From Candidatus Omnitrophota bacterium (GTDB lineage Bacteria; Omnitrophota; Gorgyraeia; Gygaellales; Profunditerraquicolaceae): a stretch of 5,394 nucleotides of DNA. Within the stretch, counting starts at the first letter, position 1, and each line of letters starts with the position of its first letter. Below, piece after piece: positions 1 through 4,563 of this stretch. The translations under genes and the position numbers were made by a program. The stretch is taken from NCBI GenBank assembly GCA_016931435.1, contig JAFGET010000090.1, forward strand, positions 1-5,394. Direction: 5' to 3'. The notes beneath the pieces are model-generated. The model saw only the letters and a list, made by a program, of their open reading frames with translations. It was not told the origin of the DNA and ran no database searches.

Positions 1-338
1 TCAGACCAGCTACCCGTCAAATGCCTTGGTAGGCCGTTACCCTACCAACTAGCTGATAGGACGCAGGCTCGTCCTTAAGCGACAGGCCCTTACGGGTCCC
101 CATCTTTAACCTCATCCTGAAGTTTCAGGTTGTGGTCTTACTGCGTATTAGCCCCGTTTTCACAGGGTTGTCCGCATCTTAAGGGTTGATTACCTACGTA
201 TTACTCACCCTTTTGCCACTCTCTTTAACAAATTTACTCAATCTTGCGATCAAATAAATTCATCAAAGATCGTACGACTTGCATGCCTAAACCACGCCGC
301 CAGCGTTCGTTCTGAGCCAGGATCAAACTCTCCAATAA
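1..338 (-). rRNA. rrs: 16S ribosomal RNA, 5' part (runs off the left edge)
   Basis: The minus strand contains the universal 16S start GAGTTTGATCCTGGCTCAG at about 312-330, followed by AACGAACGCTGGCGGCG and GGCATGCAAGTC. GTGAGTAATACG and the helix ending in GGTAGCTGGTCTGA follow at the window edge, so the visible part covers roughly E. coli positions 1-300. The mature 5' end is placed near 338 by alignment with the E. coli start; the exact base is an estimate. The variable V1 helix (about 223-268) is longer than in E. coli, AT-rich and capped by a GCAA tetraloop. The GTGGTTTAGGCATGCAAG signature is typical of PVC/Omnitrophota-like lineages. The rest of the gene, and presumably 23S and 5S, lie beyond the window. 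Confidence 0.98.
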
Positions 339-348
339 AAAGTTTGAT
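322..348 (-). repeat. Inverted repeat joining the rRNA leader to the 16S 5' end
   Basis: In the transcript, ATCAAACT in the leader (348-341) is the exact reverse complement of AGTTTGAT inside the 16S (329-322), with an 11-base loop that contains the mature 5' end. The 16S half takes part in helix 1 of mature 16S, so the leader pairing would compete with it. Transient leader-16S pairings that help folding are known in E. coli; that this one acts the same way is inference. Confidence 0.55.
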
Positions 349-399
349 TTGTGCTCTTCAATTAATTGCACATTAGTGGTATTTACATACTAGCTTTTG

Positions 400-413
400 G
401 TTTTCAAAGAACA
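400..413 (-). promoter_or_regulatory. boxA antitermination element of the rRNA leader
   Basis: The minus strand reads TGTTCTTTGAAAAC, a close match to the boxA found in bacterial rRNA leaders such as those of Bacillus. It sits about 62 bases before the 16S. In E. coli, nascent boxA RNA is bound by NusB and S10 (NusE), which make RNA polymerase resistant to Rho-dependent termination through the untranslated rRNA genes. The 3' half (405-400) can also pair with the loop of the hairpin just upstream. Confidence 0.85.
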
Positions 414-443
414 AAAAAAAGGCATCGAAAACGACACCTTTTT
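413..443 (-). terminator. Terminator-like hairpin with U-tract inside the rRNA leader
   Basis: In the transcript, AAAAAGGTGTCG (443-432), a TTTT loop and CGATGCCTTTTT (427-416) form a 12-pair stem with two G-U wobbles. The U-run continues to 413, eight in total, which is the form of an intrinsic terminator. Read on the plus strand the two wobbles become A-C mismatches, which favours a role in the minus-strand RNA. The oddity is its place: downstream of both rRNA promoter candidates and directly before boxA. In E. coli rRNA leaders a boxB hairpin occupies this position, so it may be a boxB equivalent, an attenuator, or a barrier to readthrough from tyrS if a promoter closer to the 16S exists. 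Confidence 0.7.
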
Positions 444-447
444 AAAA

Positions 448-469
448 CTGCCCGACTTACGTCAGGTAG
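448..469 (-). other. GNRA-capped RNA hairpin in the rRNA leader
   Basis: In the transcript, CTACCTGAC (469-461) pairs with GTCGGGCAG (456-448) around a GTAA loop, which is a GNRA tetraloop. The stem has one A-C mismatch and one U-G wobble. Four Us follow, then the terminator-like hairpin begins immediately, so the two helices could stack. The structure is predicted by eye only. Confidence 0.6.
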
Positions 470-478
470 ACATCTTTC

Positions 479-506
479 TCTATATCAACTTACTTAACTT
501 TTTCAA
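479..506 (-). promoter_or_regulatory. Candidate second rRNA promoter (P2)
   Basis: The minus strand has TTGAAA (506-501) as a -35 box, a 16-base spacer, and TATAGA (484-479) as a -10 box preceded by TGA, which fits an extended -10. Transcription would start near 472, giving a leader of about 134 bases that still includes the GNRA hairpin, the terminator-like hairpin and boxA. Tandem P1/P2 promoters are common for rRNA operons. The -10 box is imperfect and the region is AT-rich, so this could be chance. Confidence 0.4.
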
Positions 507-528
507 AAAGCTTCTGATTCATTTTCAA
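490..528 (-). CDS. Possible leader mini-ORF in the rRNA leader, 12 codons plus stop
   Basis: A TTG at 528-526 opens a frame reading (M)KMNQKLFEKVK and stops with TAA at 492-490; an in-frame ATG lies at 522-520. A strong Shine-Dalgarno sequence, AAAAGGAGG (544-536), is 7 bases before the TTG, an ideal distance. The frame covers the loop and 3' arm of the hairpin at 535-508, so a translating ribosome would melt that hairpin. The peptide has no recognisable family and no run of identical residues typical of amino acid attenuators. Such a short frame can arise by chance. The strength and spacing of the ribosome binding site are the only direct support. Confidence 0.25.
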   Translation of the reverse strand: MKMNQKLFEKVK

Positions 529-535
529 GAAGCTT
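508..535 (-). other. Hairpin with U5 tail in the rRNA leader
   Basis: In the transcript, AAGCTTCT (535-528) pairs perfectly with AGAAGCTT (515-508) around a 12-base loop. The last two bases of the 3' arm and the three that follow make a run of five Us (509-505). It directly follows the GGAGG at 540-536 and overlaps the mini-ORF. It is AT-rich and would be a weak terminator at most. The bases after it, CTTTTTGAAAAAG, can fold on themselves as an alternative. Confidence 0.55.
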
Positions 536-544
536 CCTCCTTTT
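536..544 (-). promoter_or_regulatory. Strong Shine-Dalgarno-like sequence within the rRNA leader
   Basis: AAAAGGAGG on the minus strand is a near-perfect complement of the usual anti-Shine-Dalgarno sequence. It is 7 bases before TTG and 13 before an ATG in the same frame. A ribosome binding site is unexpected in an rRNA precursor. It could instead pair with the anti-Shine-Dalgarno tail of the same precursor's 16S during maturation, or be chance. Confidence 0.45.
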
Positions 545-611
545 ATTTGCGGTAATAACGGCTTAAACCTTCCGCTCAAACCCTAAAATATGATATCTTT
601 AAGGGTGTATA

Positions 612-653
612 TATTTACCATATTGCACTAAAATTGTCAAGTATTTTTTTAAA
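612..653 (-). promoter_or_regulatory. rrn P1: Main rRNA promoter (P1) with A-tract UP element
   Basis: The minus strand has a consensus -35 box TTGACA (640-635), a 17-base spacer and a -10 box TAAATA (617-612). The spacer ends in TGG, so the TG of an extended -10 compensates for the imperfect -10. Directly upstream, ATTTAAAAAAATAC (653-641) is an A-tract of the kind that binds the RNA polymerase alpha subunit and boosts rRNA promoters. Start of transcription is expected near 604-605. It lies about 65 bases after the tyrS stop codon. Confidence 0.8.
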
Positions 654-654
654 T

Positions 655-712
655 GAGCCCCGCTAAAGGCGGGACGAATTTAATCCCGAGGAGCGTAGCG
701 ACGAGGGAGCTC
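655..712 (-). repeat. GC-rich palindromic element between tyrS and the rRNA promoter
   Basis: This 58-base block is much richer in GC than its flanks. In the transcript, GAGCTCC (712-706) can pair with GGGGCTC (661-655); CCCGC (673-669) with GCGGG (663-659); or CGGGA (689-685) with TCCCG (674-670). These helices overlap and exclude one another in part. Only three Us follow, so it is a weak candidate terminator for tyrS. Its sharp edges and composition look like a dispersed palindromic (REP-like) repeat, but only one copy is present in the window, so that is inference. Confidence 0.5.
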
Positions 713-718
713 AATTGC

Positions 719-1951
719 TTAAGGTGCACGCCTTATTGAAATTCTTCTAAATAGCCTCTTACCCACTTTTAATATCATGCCATCTTTTGGCTTAACTTTA
801 GCATTTATGTCTATGACTTTCGCTCCATCAATGCTGACTGCACCTTGCTTTATATCTCTTATTGCCTCAGAAGATGTGCTCGCAAGTTGTGCATTTTTTA
901 TCAATTCCCAGACAAGCCGCTCTGTTTCATCAGTCGAATAATCCTGTATATCTTCTGGGAGCCCCCTCTTTTTGAATACGTTCTCGAATTCTTCCTCTGC
1001 TTTTTTTGCGGCATCTTTCGAGTGATAAAATTCTATGATTATCTTTGCAAGCTTTACCTTTGCGTCTTTTGGATTAAGCCTATTTTCACTCGCATCTTTT
1101 TTCATGGCTGCTATTTCATCCATCGATACATCAGTCAAAAGTTCATAATATTTCCACATAAGCTCATCCGATATTGACATTATTTTACCGAACATCTCTT
1201 TTGGGGATTCATTTATACCTATGTAATTACCCAGGCTTTTAGACATCTTCTGCACGCCGTCAGTGCCCTCTAATAGCGGCATAGTGATAACTATTTGCGG
1301 CTCCTGGTCATAAGAGCGCTGAAGGTCGCGGCCTACCAGCATATTAAACTTCTGGTCTGTGCCGCCTATCTCGATATCTGATTTTAATTGCACGGAATCA
1401 TACCCCTGCATCAGAGGATAAAAGAGCTCCAAAAAGCTTATTGGTTTATTTTCCTTGAGGCGCTTCTCGAAATCATCGCGCTCCAGGAGCCTTGCAACCG
1501 TATATTTTTGGGAAAGATTGACAAATTTTCCAAAATCAAATTTAGAAAACCAGTCATTATTATGCATACGGCTGAATATTTTCTGGCTTTTGGTATCCAG
1601 GATCTTGCTGACCTGTTTTTCGTAGGTAGCGGCGTTTTTCTCTACCTCTAGCTGCGTGAGCATTTTTCTTGTCTGCGATTGGCCCGACGGATCTCCTACC
1701 AGGGCAGTGGCGTCACCTATTAAGAAAATTACCTTATGCCCTAGTTTTTGAAAATGGGCTAATTTCCTTAACAGCACCGTATGGCCCAGGTGTATATCCG
1801 GGGCACTTGGATCAAACCCGGCTTTGACAACAAGAGGCCTTTTTTCGCTTATGGATTTTTTAATCTTTTCCTTAAGCTGCCCCTCTTCAATTATCTCAAC
1901 CGTCCCCCTTTTAATAAGGCCTATTTGTTCGTTAACATCTGCTTTAGGCAT
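719..1951 (-). CDS. tyrS: Tyrosyl-tRNA synthetase
   Basis: Charges tRNA-Tyr with tyrosine using ATP, in the cytoplasm. The 410-residue protein is a class I synthetase. It has GFDPSAPD at 45-52 running into the HIGH-type motif HLGH at 54-57, the tyrosine-pocket/active-site stretch GGTDQ at 196-200, KMSKS at 235-239, and an S4-like RNA-binding domain at about 348-403. KMSKS rather than KFGKT places it with the TyrZ-like type of bacterial TyrRS. The start is ATG at 1951 with GGAG six bases before it; this matches the family N-terminus (MPKADVNEQ, then LIKRGTVEII). The frame stays open to a TTG at 2017, but those 22 extra residues are not family-like and fall in a structured spacer. The gene is complete, follows rpsA by 102 bases and ends 65 bases before the rRNA promoter region. 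No T-box leader is recognisable. Confidence 0.96.
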   Translation of the reverse strand: MPKADVNEQIGLIKRGTVEIIEEGQLKEKIKKSISEKRPLVVKAGFDPSAPDIHLGHTVLLRKLAHFQKLGHKVIFLIGDATALVGDPSGQSQTRKMLTQLEVEKNAATYEKQVSKILDTKSQKIFSRMHNNDWFSKFDFGKFVNLSQKYTVARLLERDDFEKRLKENKPISFLELFYPLMQGYDSVQLKSDIEIGGTDQKFNMLVGRDLQRSYDQEPQIVITMPLLEGTDGVQKMSKSLGNYIGINESPKEMFGKIMSISDELMWKYYELLTDVSMDEIAAMKKDASENRLNPKDAKVKLAKIIIEFYHSKDAAKKAEEEFENVFKKRGLPEDIQDYSTDETERLVWELIKNAQLASTSSEAIRDIKQGAVSIDGAKVIDINAKVKPKDGMILKVGKRLFRRISIRRAP

Positions 1952-1974
1952 AATTAACTCCGATATTTTACGTA

Positions 1975-2047
1975 AGGTTTTGTGTGTTTGCCGCAGCAAC
2001 CAGTTTAACAAACTCAAACGAGCTTTTATAATTAATACGCAAAACCT
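1975..2047 (-). other. Possible structured RNA spacer between rpsA and tyrS
   Basis: In the transcript, AGGTTTTG (2047-2040) is perfectly complementary to CAAAACCT (1982-1975). They enclose two smaller hairpins: AGTTT-GTT-AAACT (2014-2002) and TTGC-TGCG-GCAA (about 1998-1987). The closing helix ends about 15 bases before the tyrS Shine-Dalgarno sequence. There is no T-box signature, no U-run for a terminator and no convincing promoter. The structure could control tyrS relative to rpsA, or be an mRNA processing site; it may also be chance in AT-rich DNA. Confidence 0.35.
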
Positions 2048-2053
2048 CTGCTT

Positions 2054-3643
2054 CTATTTCAGTGACAAGCCTATCTTTCTTTGCTCTCCGTCAACTTTAA
2101 TCACTCTTACGCTTACTTTATCGCCTACTTTAAATCTATCTTCCAGCGGCGGTTTTACGTCTTCGGGCATTTCTGATATATGCACCAAGCCTTCGAGATC
2201 CTTAGCTATTTCCACAAATAATCCGAAGTTGGTGATCTTCGTTATGGCGCCTTCAAGTTCTCTGCCTATGGAATATTCTTTTATAAGCTCAGGCCATGGA
2301 TCTTCTCTAAGCTGTTTTAAGCCCAGGGCAAGTTTCATGTTTTCCTGATCGACCGATAAAACCACGGCTTCTATTTTCTCGCCTTTTTTCAGCACTTCCG
2401 AGGGGTGATTCATCTTTTTTGTCCATGACATATCCGAAATATGTATGAGCCCGTCTATATTATCATCAAGCTCTATAAATGCCCCGTAATCCGTCAGGTT
2501 TTTTACCTTACCTTTTACTTTACTTCCCGTAGGGTATTTTGTTATTACTTCAAGCCATGGATTAGGCTCTATCTGTTTTATGCCGAGAGAAATCTTCTGC
2601 TGCTGCTTATCCATGCTGAGTACAATAGCTTCTACCATATCTCCTATTGCCAGGACTTCCGTGGGGTGATTTATTCTTTTTGTCCAGGAAAGTTCCGATA
2701 TGTGCACAAGGCCTTCTATTCCCTTTTCGAGTTCTATGAAAGCCCCGTAAGGCACTATGTTCACGATTTTACCTTTAACCTTACTGCCTATAGGGTATTT
2801 TCTGTCTATGTCTTCCCATGGATTGGCCTGTTTTTGTTTAAGCCCCAGAGAAATTTTCATGCTGTCCTTATTAAAATCAAGCACAACCACTTCTACTTCA
2901 TCTCCTACGGCTAACACTTCGGAAGGATGGCTTATTCTACCCCAGCTCATATCAGTAATATGCAGCAATCCGTCGATGCCGCCTAGGCTGATAAATGCGC
3001 CAAAGTCGGTTATGTTTTTAACTTTTCCTTTCACTAATTCGCCTCTTTGCAGTTTGTCCAGCAGTTCACACCTTCTTTGTTCCACTTCAACCTGCAGCAC
3101 CTCTTTCCTTGATACTATAATGTTCCTTCTGGCTTTGTTTATCTTTACTATCTTGTAATCAAGGTCTTTGCCAATAAGGCTGTTTAAATCTATCGGCGGC
3201 TTAAGAGTTGACTGGCTGGCCGGCAAAAATGCCTCTATGCCTACATTTACCATAAGCCCGCCTTTTACCTTTCTTGTGGCCCGGCCGGATATGATATCGC
3301 CTTCCTTATAATTGTTCATTATCTTTTCCCAGCCCATTATCTTCTCGGCCTTATTTCTTGAAATTACTACCATACCGTTGTCGTCTTCCAGCTTCTCTAT
3401 CAGCACATCTATTTCGTCGCCTATCTTTAAGGTATCTTTTTCCGGGAATTCGTTTAGCGGTATTATACCCTCGGATTTAAACCCGATATCAATCACCATT
3501 TCCTTGCTGCTGATGTGAATTATCTTGCCTTTCGTGATCTCACCGGGCTTCAGCGTCTTCATGGTCATCGCGTACATCTGACTGTAGTCTATCCCTCCTT
3601 CCGCTTTAACTGATTCTTCGTCTGTCTTATTGCTTTTTAACAT
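2054..3643 (-). CDS. rpsA: 30S ribosomal protein S1
   Basis: S1 binds mRNA on the 30S subunit and helps unfold and position it for initiation. The 529-residue protein has six S1 (OB-fold) domains at about 34-96, 115-179, 202-269, 287-356, 374-443 and 459-528. Domains 3-6 repeat every ~86 residues. Domains 3-5 are nearly alike, with (D/Y)(F/Y)GAFI, GL(L/V/I)HI(T/S), SW and HP(S/T)EVL, and are followed by a linker with (N/D)PW. Domains 1 and 2 are divergent, as in E. coli S1 where they anchor the protein to the ribosome. The first ~33 residues are a charged tail. Length is close to the E. coli protein (557). The start is ATG at 3643, nine bases after a perfect GGAGG that lies within the end of ispH. 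An ATG seven bases earlier is too near the GGAGG and opens only a 7-codon frame. The stop is TAG. Confidence 0.97.
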   Translation of the reverse strand: MLKSNKTDEESVKAEGGIDYSQMYAMTMKTLKPGEITKGKIIHISSKEMVIDIGFKSEGIIPLNEFPEKDTLKIGDEIDVLIEKLEDDNGMVVISRNKAEKIMGWEKIMNNYKEGDIISGRATRKVKGGLMVNVGIEAFLPASQSTLKPPIDLNSLIGKDLDYKIVKINKARRNIIVSRKEVLQVEVEQRRCELLDKLQRGELVKGKVKNITDFGAFISLGGIDGLLHITDMSWGRISHPSEVLAVGDEVEVVVLDFNKDSMKISLGLKQKQANPWEDIDRKYPIGSKVKGKIVNIVPYGAFIELEKGIEGLVHISELSWTKRINHPTEVLAIGDMVEAIVLSMDKQQQKISLGIKQIEPNPWLEVITKYPTGSKVKGKVKNLTDYGAFIELDDNIDGLIHISDMSWTKKMNHPSEVLKKGEKIEAVVLSVDQENMKLALGLKQLREDPWPELIKEYSIGRELEGAITKITNFGLFVEIAKDLEGLVHISEMPEDVKPPLEDRFKVGDKVSVRVIKVDGEQRKIGLSLK

Positions 3644-3649
3644 CTAACA

Positions 3650-4513
3650 TTACCTCCTTTTATAGATTCCTTTACTTATCGTTTTTATATATCGCGTGAT
3701 TCTGTCTGCGATATAATCGGGCGTGGAAGAACCTGTTATTATGCCGGCACTTCCGCAATTTTTAAACCACTGTCTTTTTATATCGCATTCGGTTTCTACG
3801 TGATAAGTTTTAGCGCCCTGCTCCCTGCACAAATGTGCCAGGCGCTTGGTGTTTGCACTTGATTTTCCGCCTATTACAATCATAATGCCGCAGGTGCGGC
3901 TTAGCCTCACTGCCTCTCTCTGCCTTTTTGCAACATCCTTGCATAAAGTATCAAAAATCCTTAATTCGCGTGGGTTCTTTTCCAATATAGCCGCTGTGAT
4001 TTTATTAAACAGGCCTCTTGTCAGCGTGCTTTGGGCGACTATGCCGACTTTTTTGTTCTCCAGCATAAGGCCTTTGATTTTTTTTACATCGATTACTATT
4101 TTTTTGTCCGCTCCGCAAGCCTGTGCCAGGGCCTTTACTTCAGGATGGGTTTCTTCTCCTATTATAATGATATAAAACCCTTCTTTTTTTAATGCCTTTA
4201 CTATTTTATGCGATCGCGCAACAAATGGACATGTCGCGTCTATTGCGCTGGCTTTACAGCGTTTTAATTCTTTTATAATAGCAGGCCCTACTCCGTGCGA
4301 CCTTATAAGAATAGTCCCGCCCGAGGCATCCTTAATATCAGAAATGACCCTTATGCCTTTTTTTGAAAGGTCATTTACTACCTGCGGATTATGTATTACC
4401 GGGCCTAATGAATATAATTTCTTTTTTTTCTTAAGGGCATTTTCCGCTATGTTAATCGCGCGTTTTACCCCGAAACAAAATCCTATCAGCTCTGCTTTTT
4501 TTATCTTGATCAT
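3650..4513 (-). CDS. ispH: 4-hydroxy-3-methylbut-2-enyl diphosphate reductase
   Basis: Last enzyme of the MEP (non-mevalonate) isoprenoid pathway. It reduces HMBPP to isopentenyl and dimethylallyl diphosphate with an iron-sulfur cluster. The 287-residue protein is full length. It has the three cluster cysteines at C13 (GFCFGVKRA), C95 (DATCP) and C191 (DTLC). Other conserved active-site positions are H41, H73 (RSHG), H123 and E125 (ETHPEV), T163 (QSTLT), the SSANT segment at 218-222 and S263 (GSSTP). The start ATG at 4513 gives the normal family N-terminus but has almost no Shine-Dalgarno sequence, so translation may depend on coupling to the mini-ORF ending 8 bases upstream. The last codons AAA AGG AGG TAA (Lys-Arg-Arg-stop) also serve as the rpsA ribosome binding site. 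The ispH-rpsA neighbourhood is common in bacteria. Confidence 0.97.
   Translation of the reverse strand: MIKIKKAELIGFCFGVKRAINIAENALKKKKKLYSLGPVIHNPQVVNDLSKKGIRVISDIKDASGGTILIRSHGVGPAIIKELKRCKASAIDATCPFVARSHKIVKALKKEGFYIIIIGEETHPEVKALAQACGADKKIVIDVKKIKGLMLENKKVGIVAQSTLTRGLFNKITAAILEKNPRELRIFDTLCKDVAKRQREAVRLSRTCGIMIVIGGKSSANTKRLAHLCREQGAKTYHVETECDIKRQWFKNCGSAGIITGSSTPDYIADRITRYIKTISKGIYKRR
3651..3660 (-). promoter_or_regulatory. Ribosome binding site of rpsA, embedded in the ispH stop region
   Basis: AAAGGAGGTA on the minus strand is an essentially full-length Shine-Dalgarno match, with GGAGG at 3657-3653. It is nine bases from the rpsA ATG at 3643 and only two from another ATG at 3650, so it selects the 3643 start. 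It overlaps the final codons and stop of ispH, so ribosomes finishing ispH will pass directly over it. Confidence 0.85.
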
Positions 4514-4521
4514 TTAATAAC

Positions 4522-4563
4522 TTATTCTGTAGCTATGTCCTGCAGTGTTTTTATCTGTGGCAT
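4522..4563 (-). CDS. Possible coupling mini-ORF between cmk and ispH, 13 codons plus stop
   Basis: The cmk stop TAA shares a base with an ATG (TAATG at 4565-4561), a classic arrangement for termination-reinitiation. The frame reads MPQIKTLQDIATE and stops at 4524-4522, eight bases before the ispH ATG. ispH itself lacks a good Shine-Dalgarno sequence, so ribosomes passed on from this frame could supply its initiation. The peptide matches no family I know. plsC often lies between cmk and ispH in other bacteria, but the peptide does not look like a plsC remnant. It may simply be spacer. Confidence 0.25.
   Translation of the reverse strand: MPQIKTLQDIATE

Larger units (their letters stand above)
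339..605 (-). other. rRNA operon leader (5' external transcribed region)
   Basis: This stretch lies between the predicted start site of the main rRNA promoter (about 604-605) and the 16S. Its ~267 bases are close to the usual length of a bacterial rRNA leader. In order of transcription it holds an AT-rich hairpin near the 5' end (arms 605-598 and 588-581, one mismatch), a strong Shine-Dalgarno sequence with a mini-ORF, a hairpin at 535-508, a second promoter candidate, a GNRA-capped hairpin at 469-448, a terminator-like hairpin at 443-416 and boxA at 413-400. A palindromic CAATTAATTG follows near the 16S. No tRNA is present. The partner of any RNase III processing stem would lie 3' of the 16S and cannot be seen. 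Confidence 0.8.

Noticed and set aside
380..407. Possible third promoter TTGAAA-16-TAAATA just before the 16S
   Set aside because: Its -35 box is part of boxA, the -10 matches poorly, and boxA would then not be transcribed. It matters only if the leader terminator proves to be a plain upstream terminator.
416..443. The leader hairpin as a terminator for plus-strand transcription
   Set aside because: On the plus strand two pairs become A-C mismatches and there is no plus-strand gene for it to terminate.
1952..2017. N-terminal extension of tyrS from TTG at 2017 (22 extra residues)
   Set aside because: The extra residues are not family-like, the TTG has no clear ribosome binding site, and ATG 1951 has GGAG at a good distance and the normal TyrRS N-terminus.
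1951..2053. T-box leader controlling tyrS
   Set aside because: No T-box consensus (AGGGTGGTACCGCG-like) or terminator is present in the spacer.
2757..3158. Plus-strand open frames opposite rpsA, ispH and tyrS (for example 845-1177, 1824-2348, 2441-2914, 2757-3158, 3846-4175)
   Set aside because: They lie antisense to strongly conserved genes and have low-complexity translations with no family resemblance.
3627..3650. ATG at 3650 as the rpsA start
   Set aside because: It opens a 7-codon frame that ends at TAA and is only two bases from the GGAGG; the in-frame S1 start is 3643.
4429..4440. Run of eight As in ispH (lysine-rich stretch at residues 28-32) as a programmed frameshift site
   Set aside because: The frame is intact and gives a full-length family-like protein; there is no overlapping product to explain a shift.
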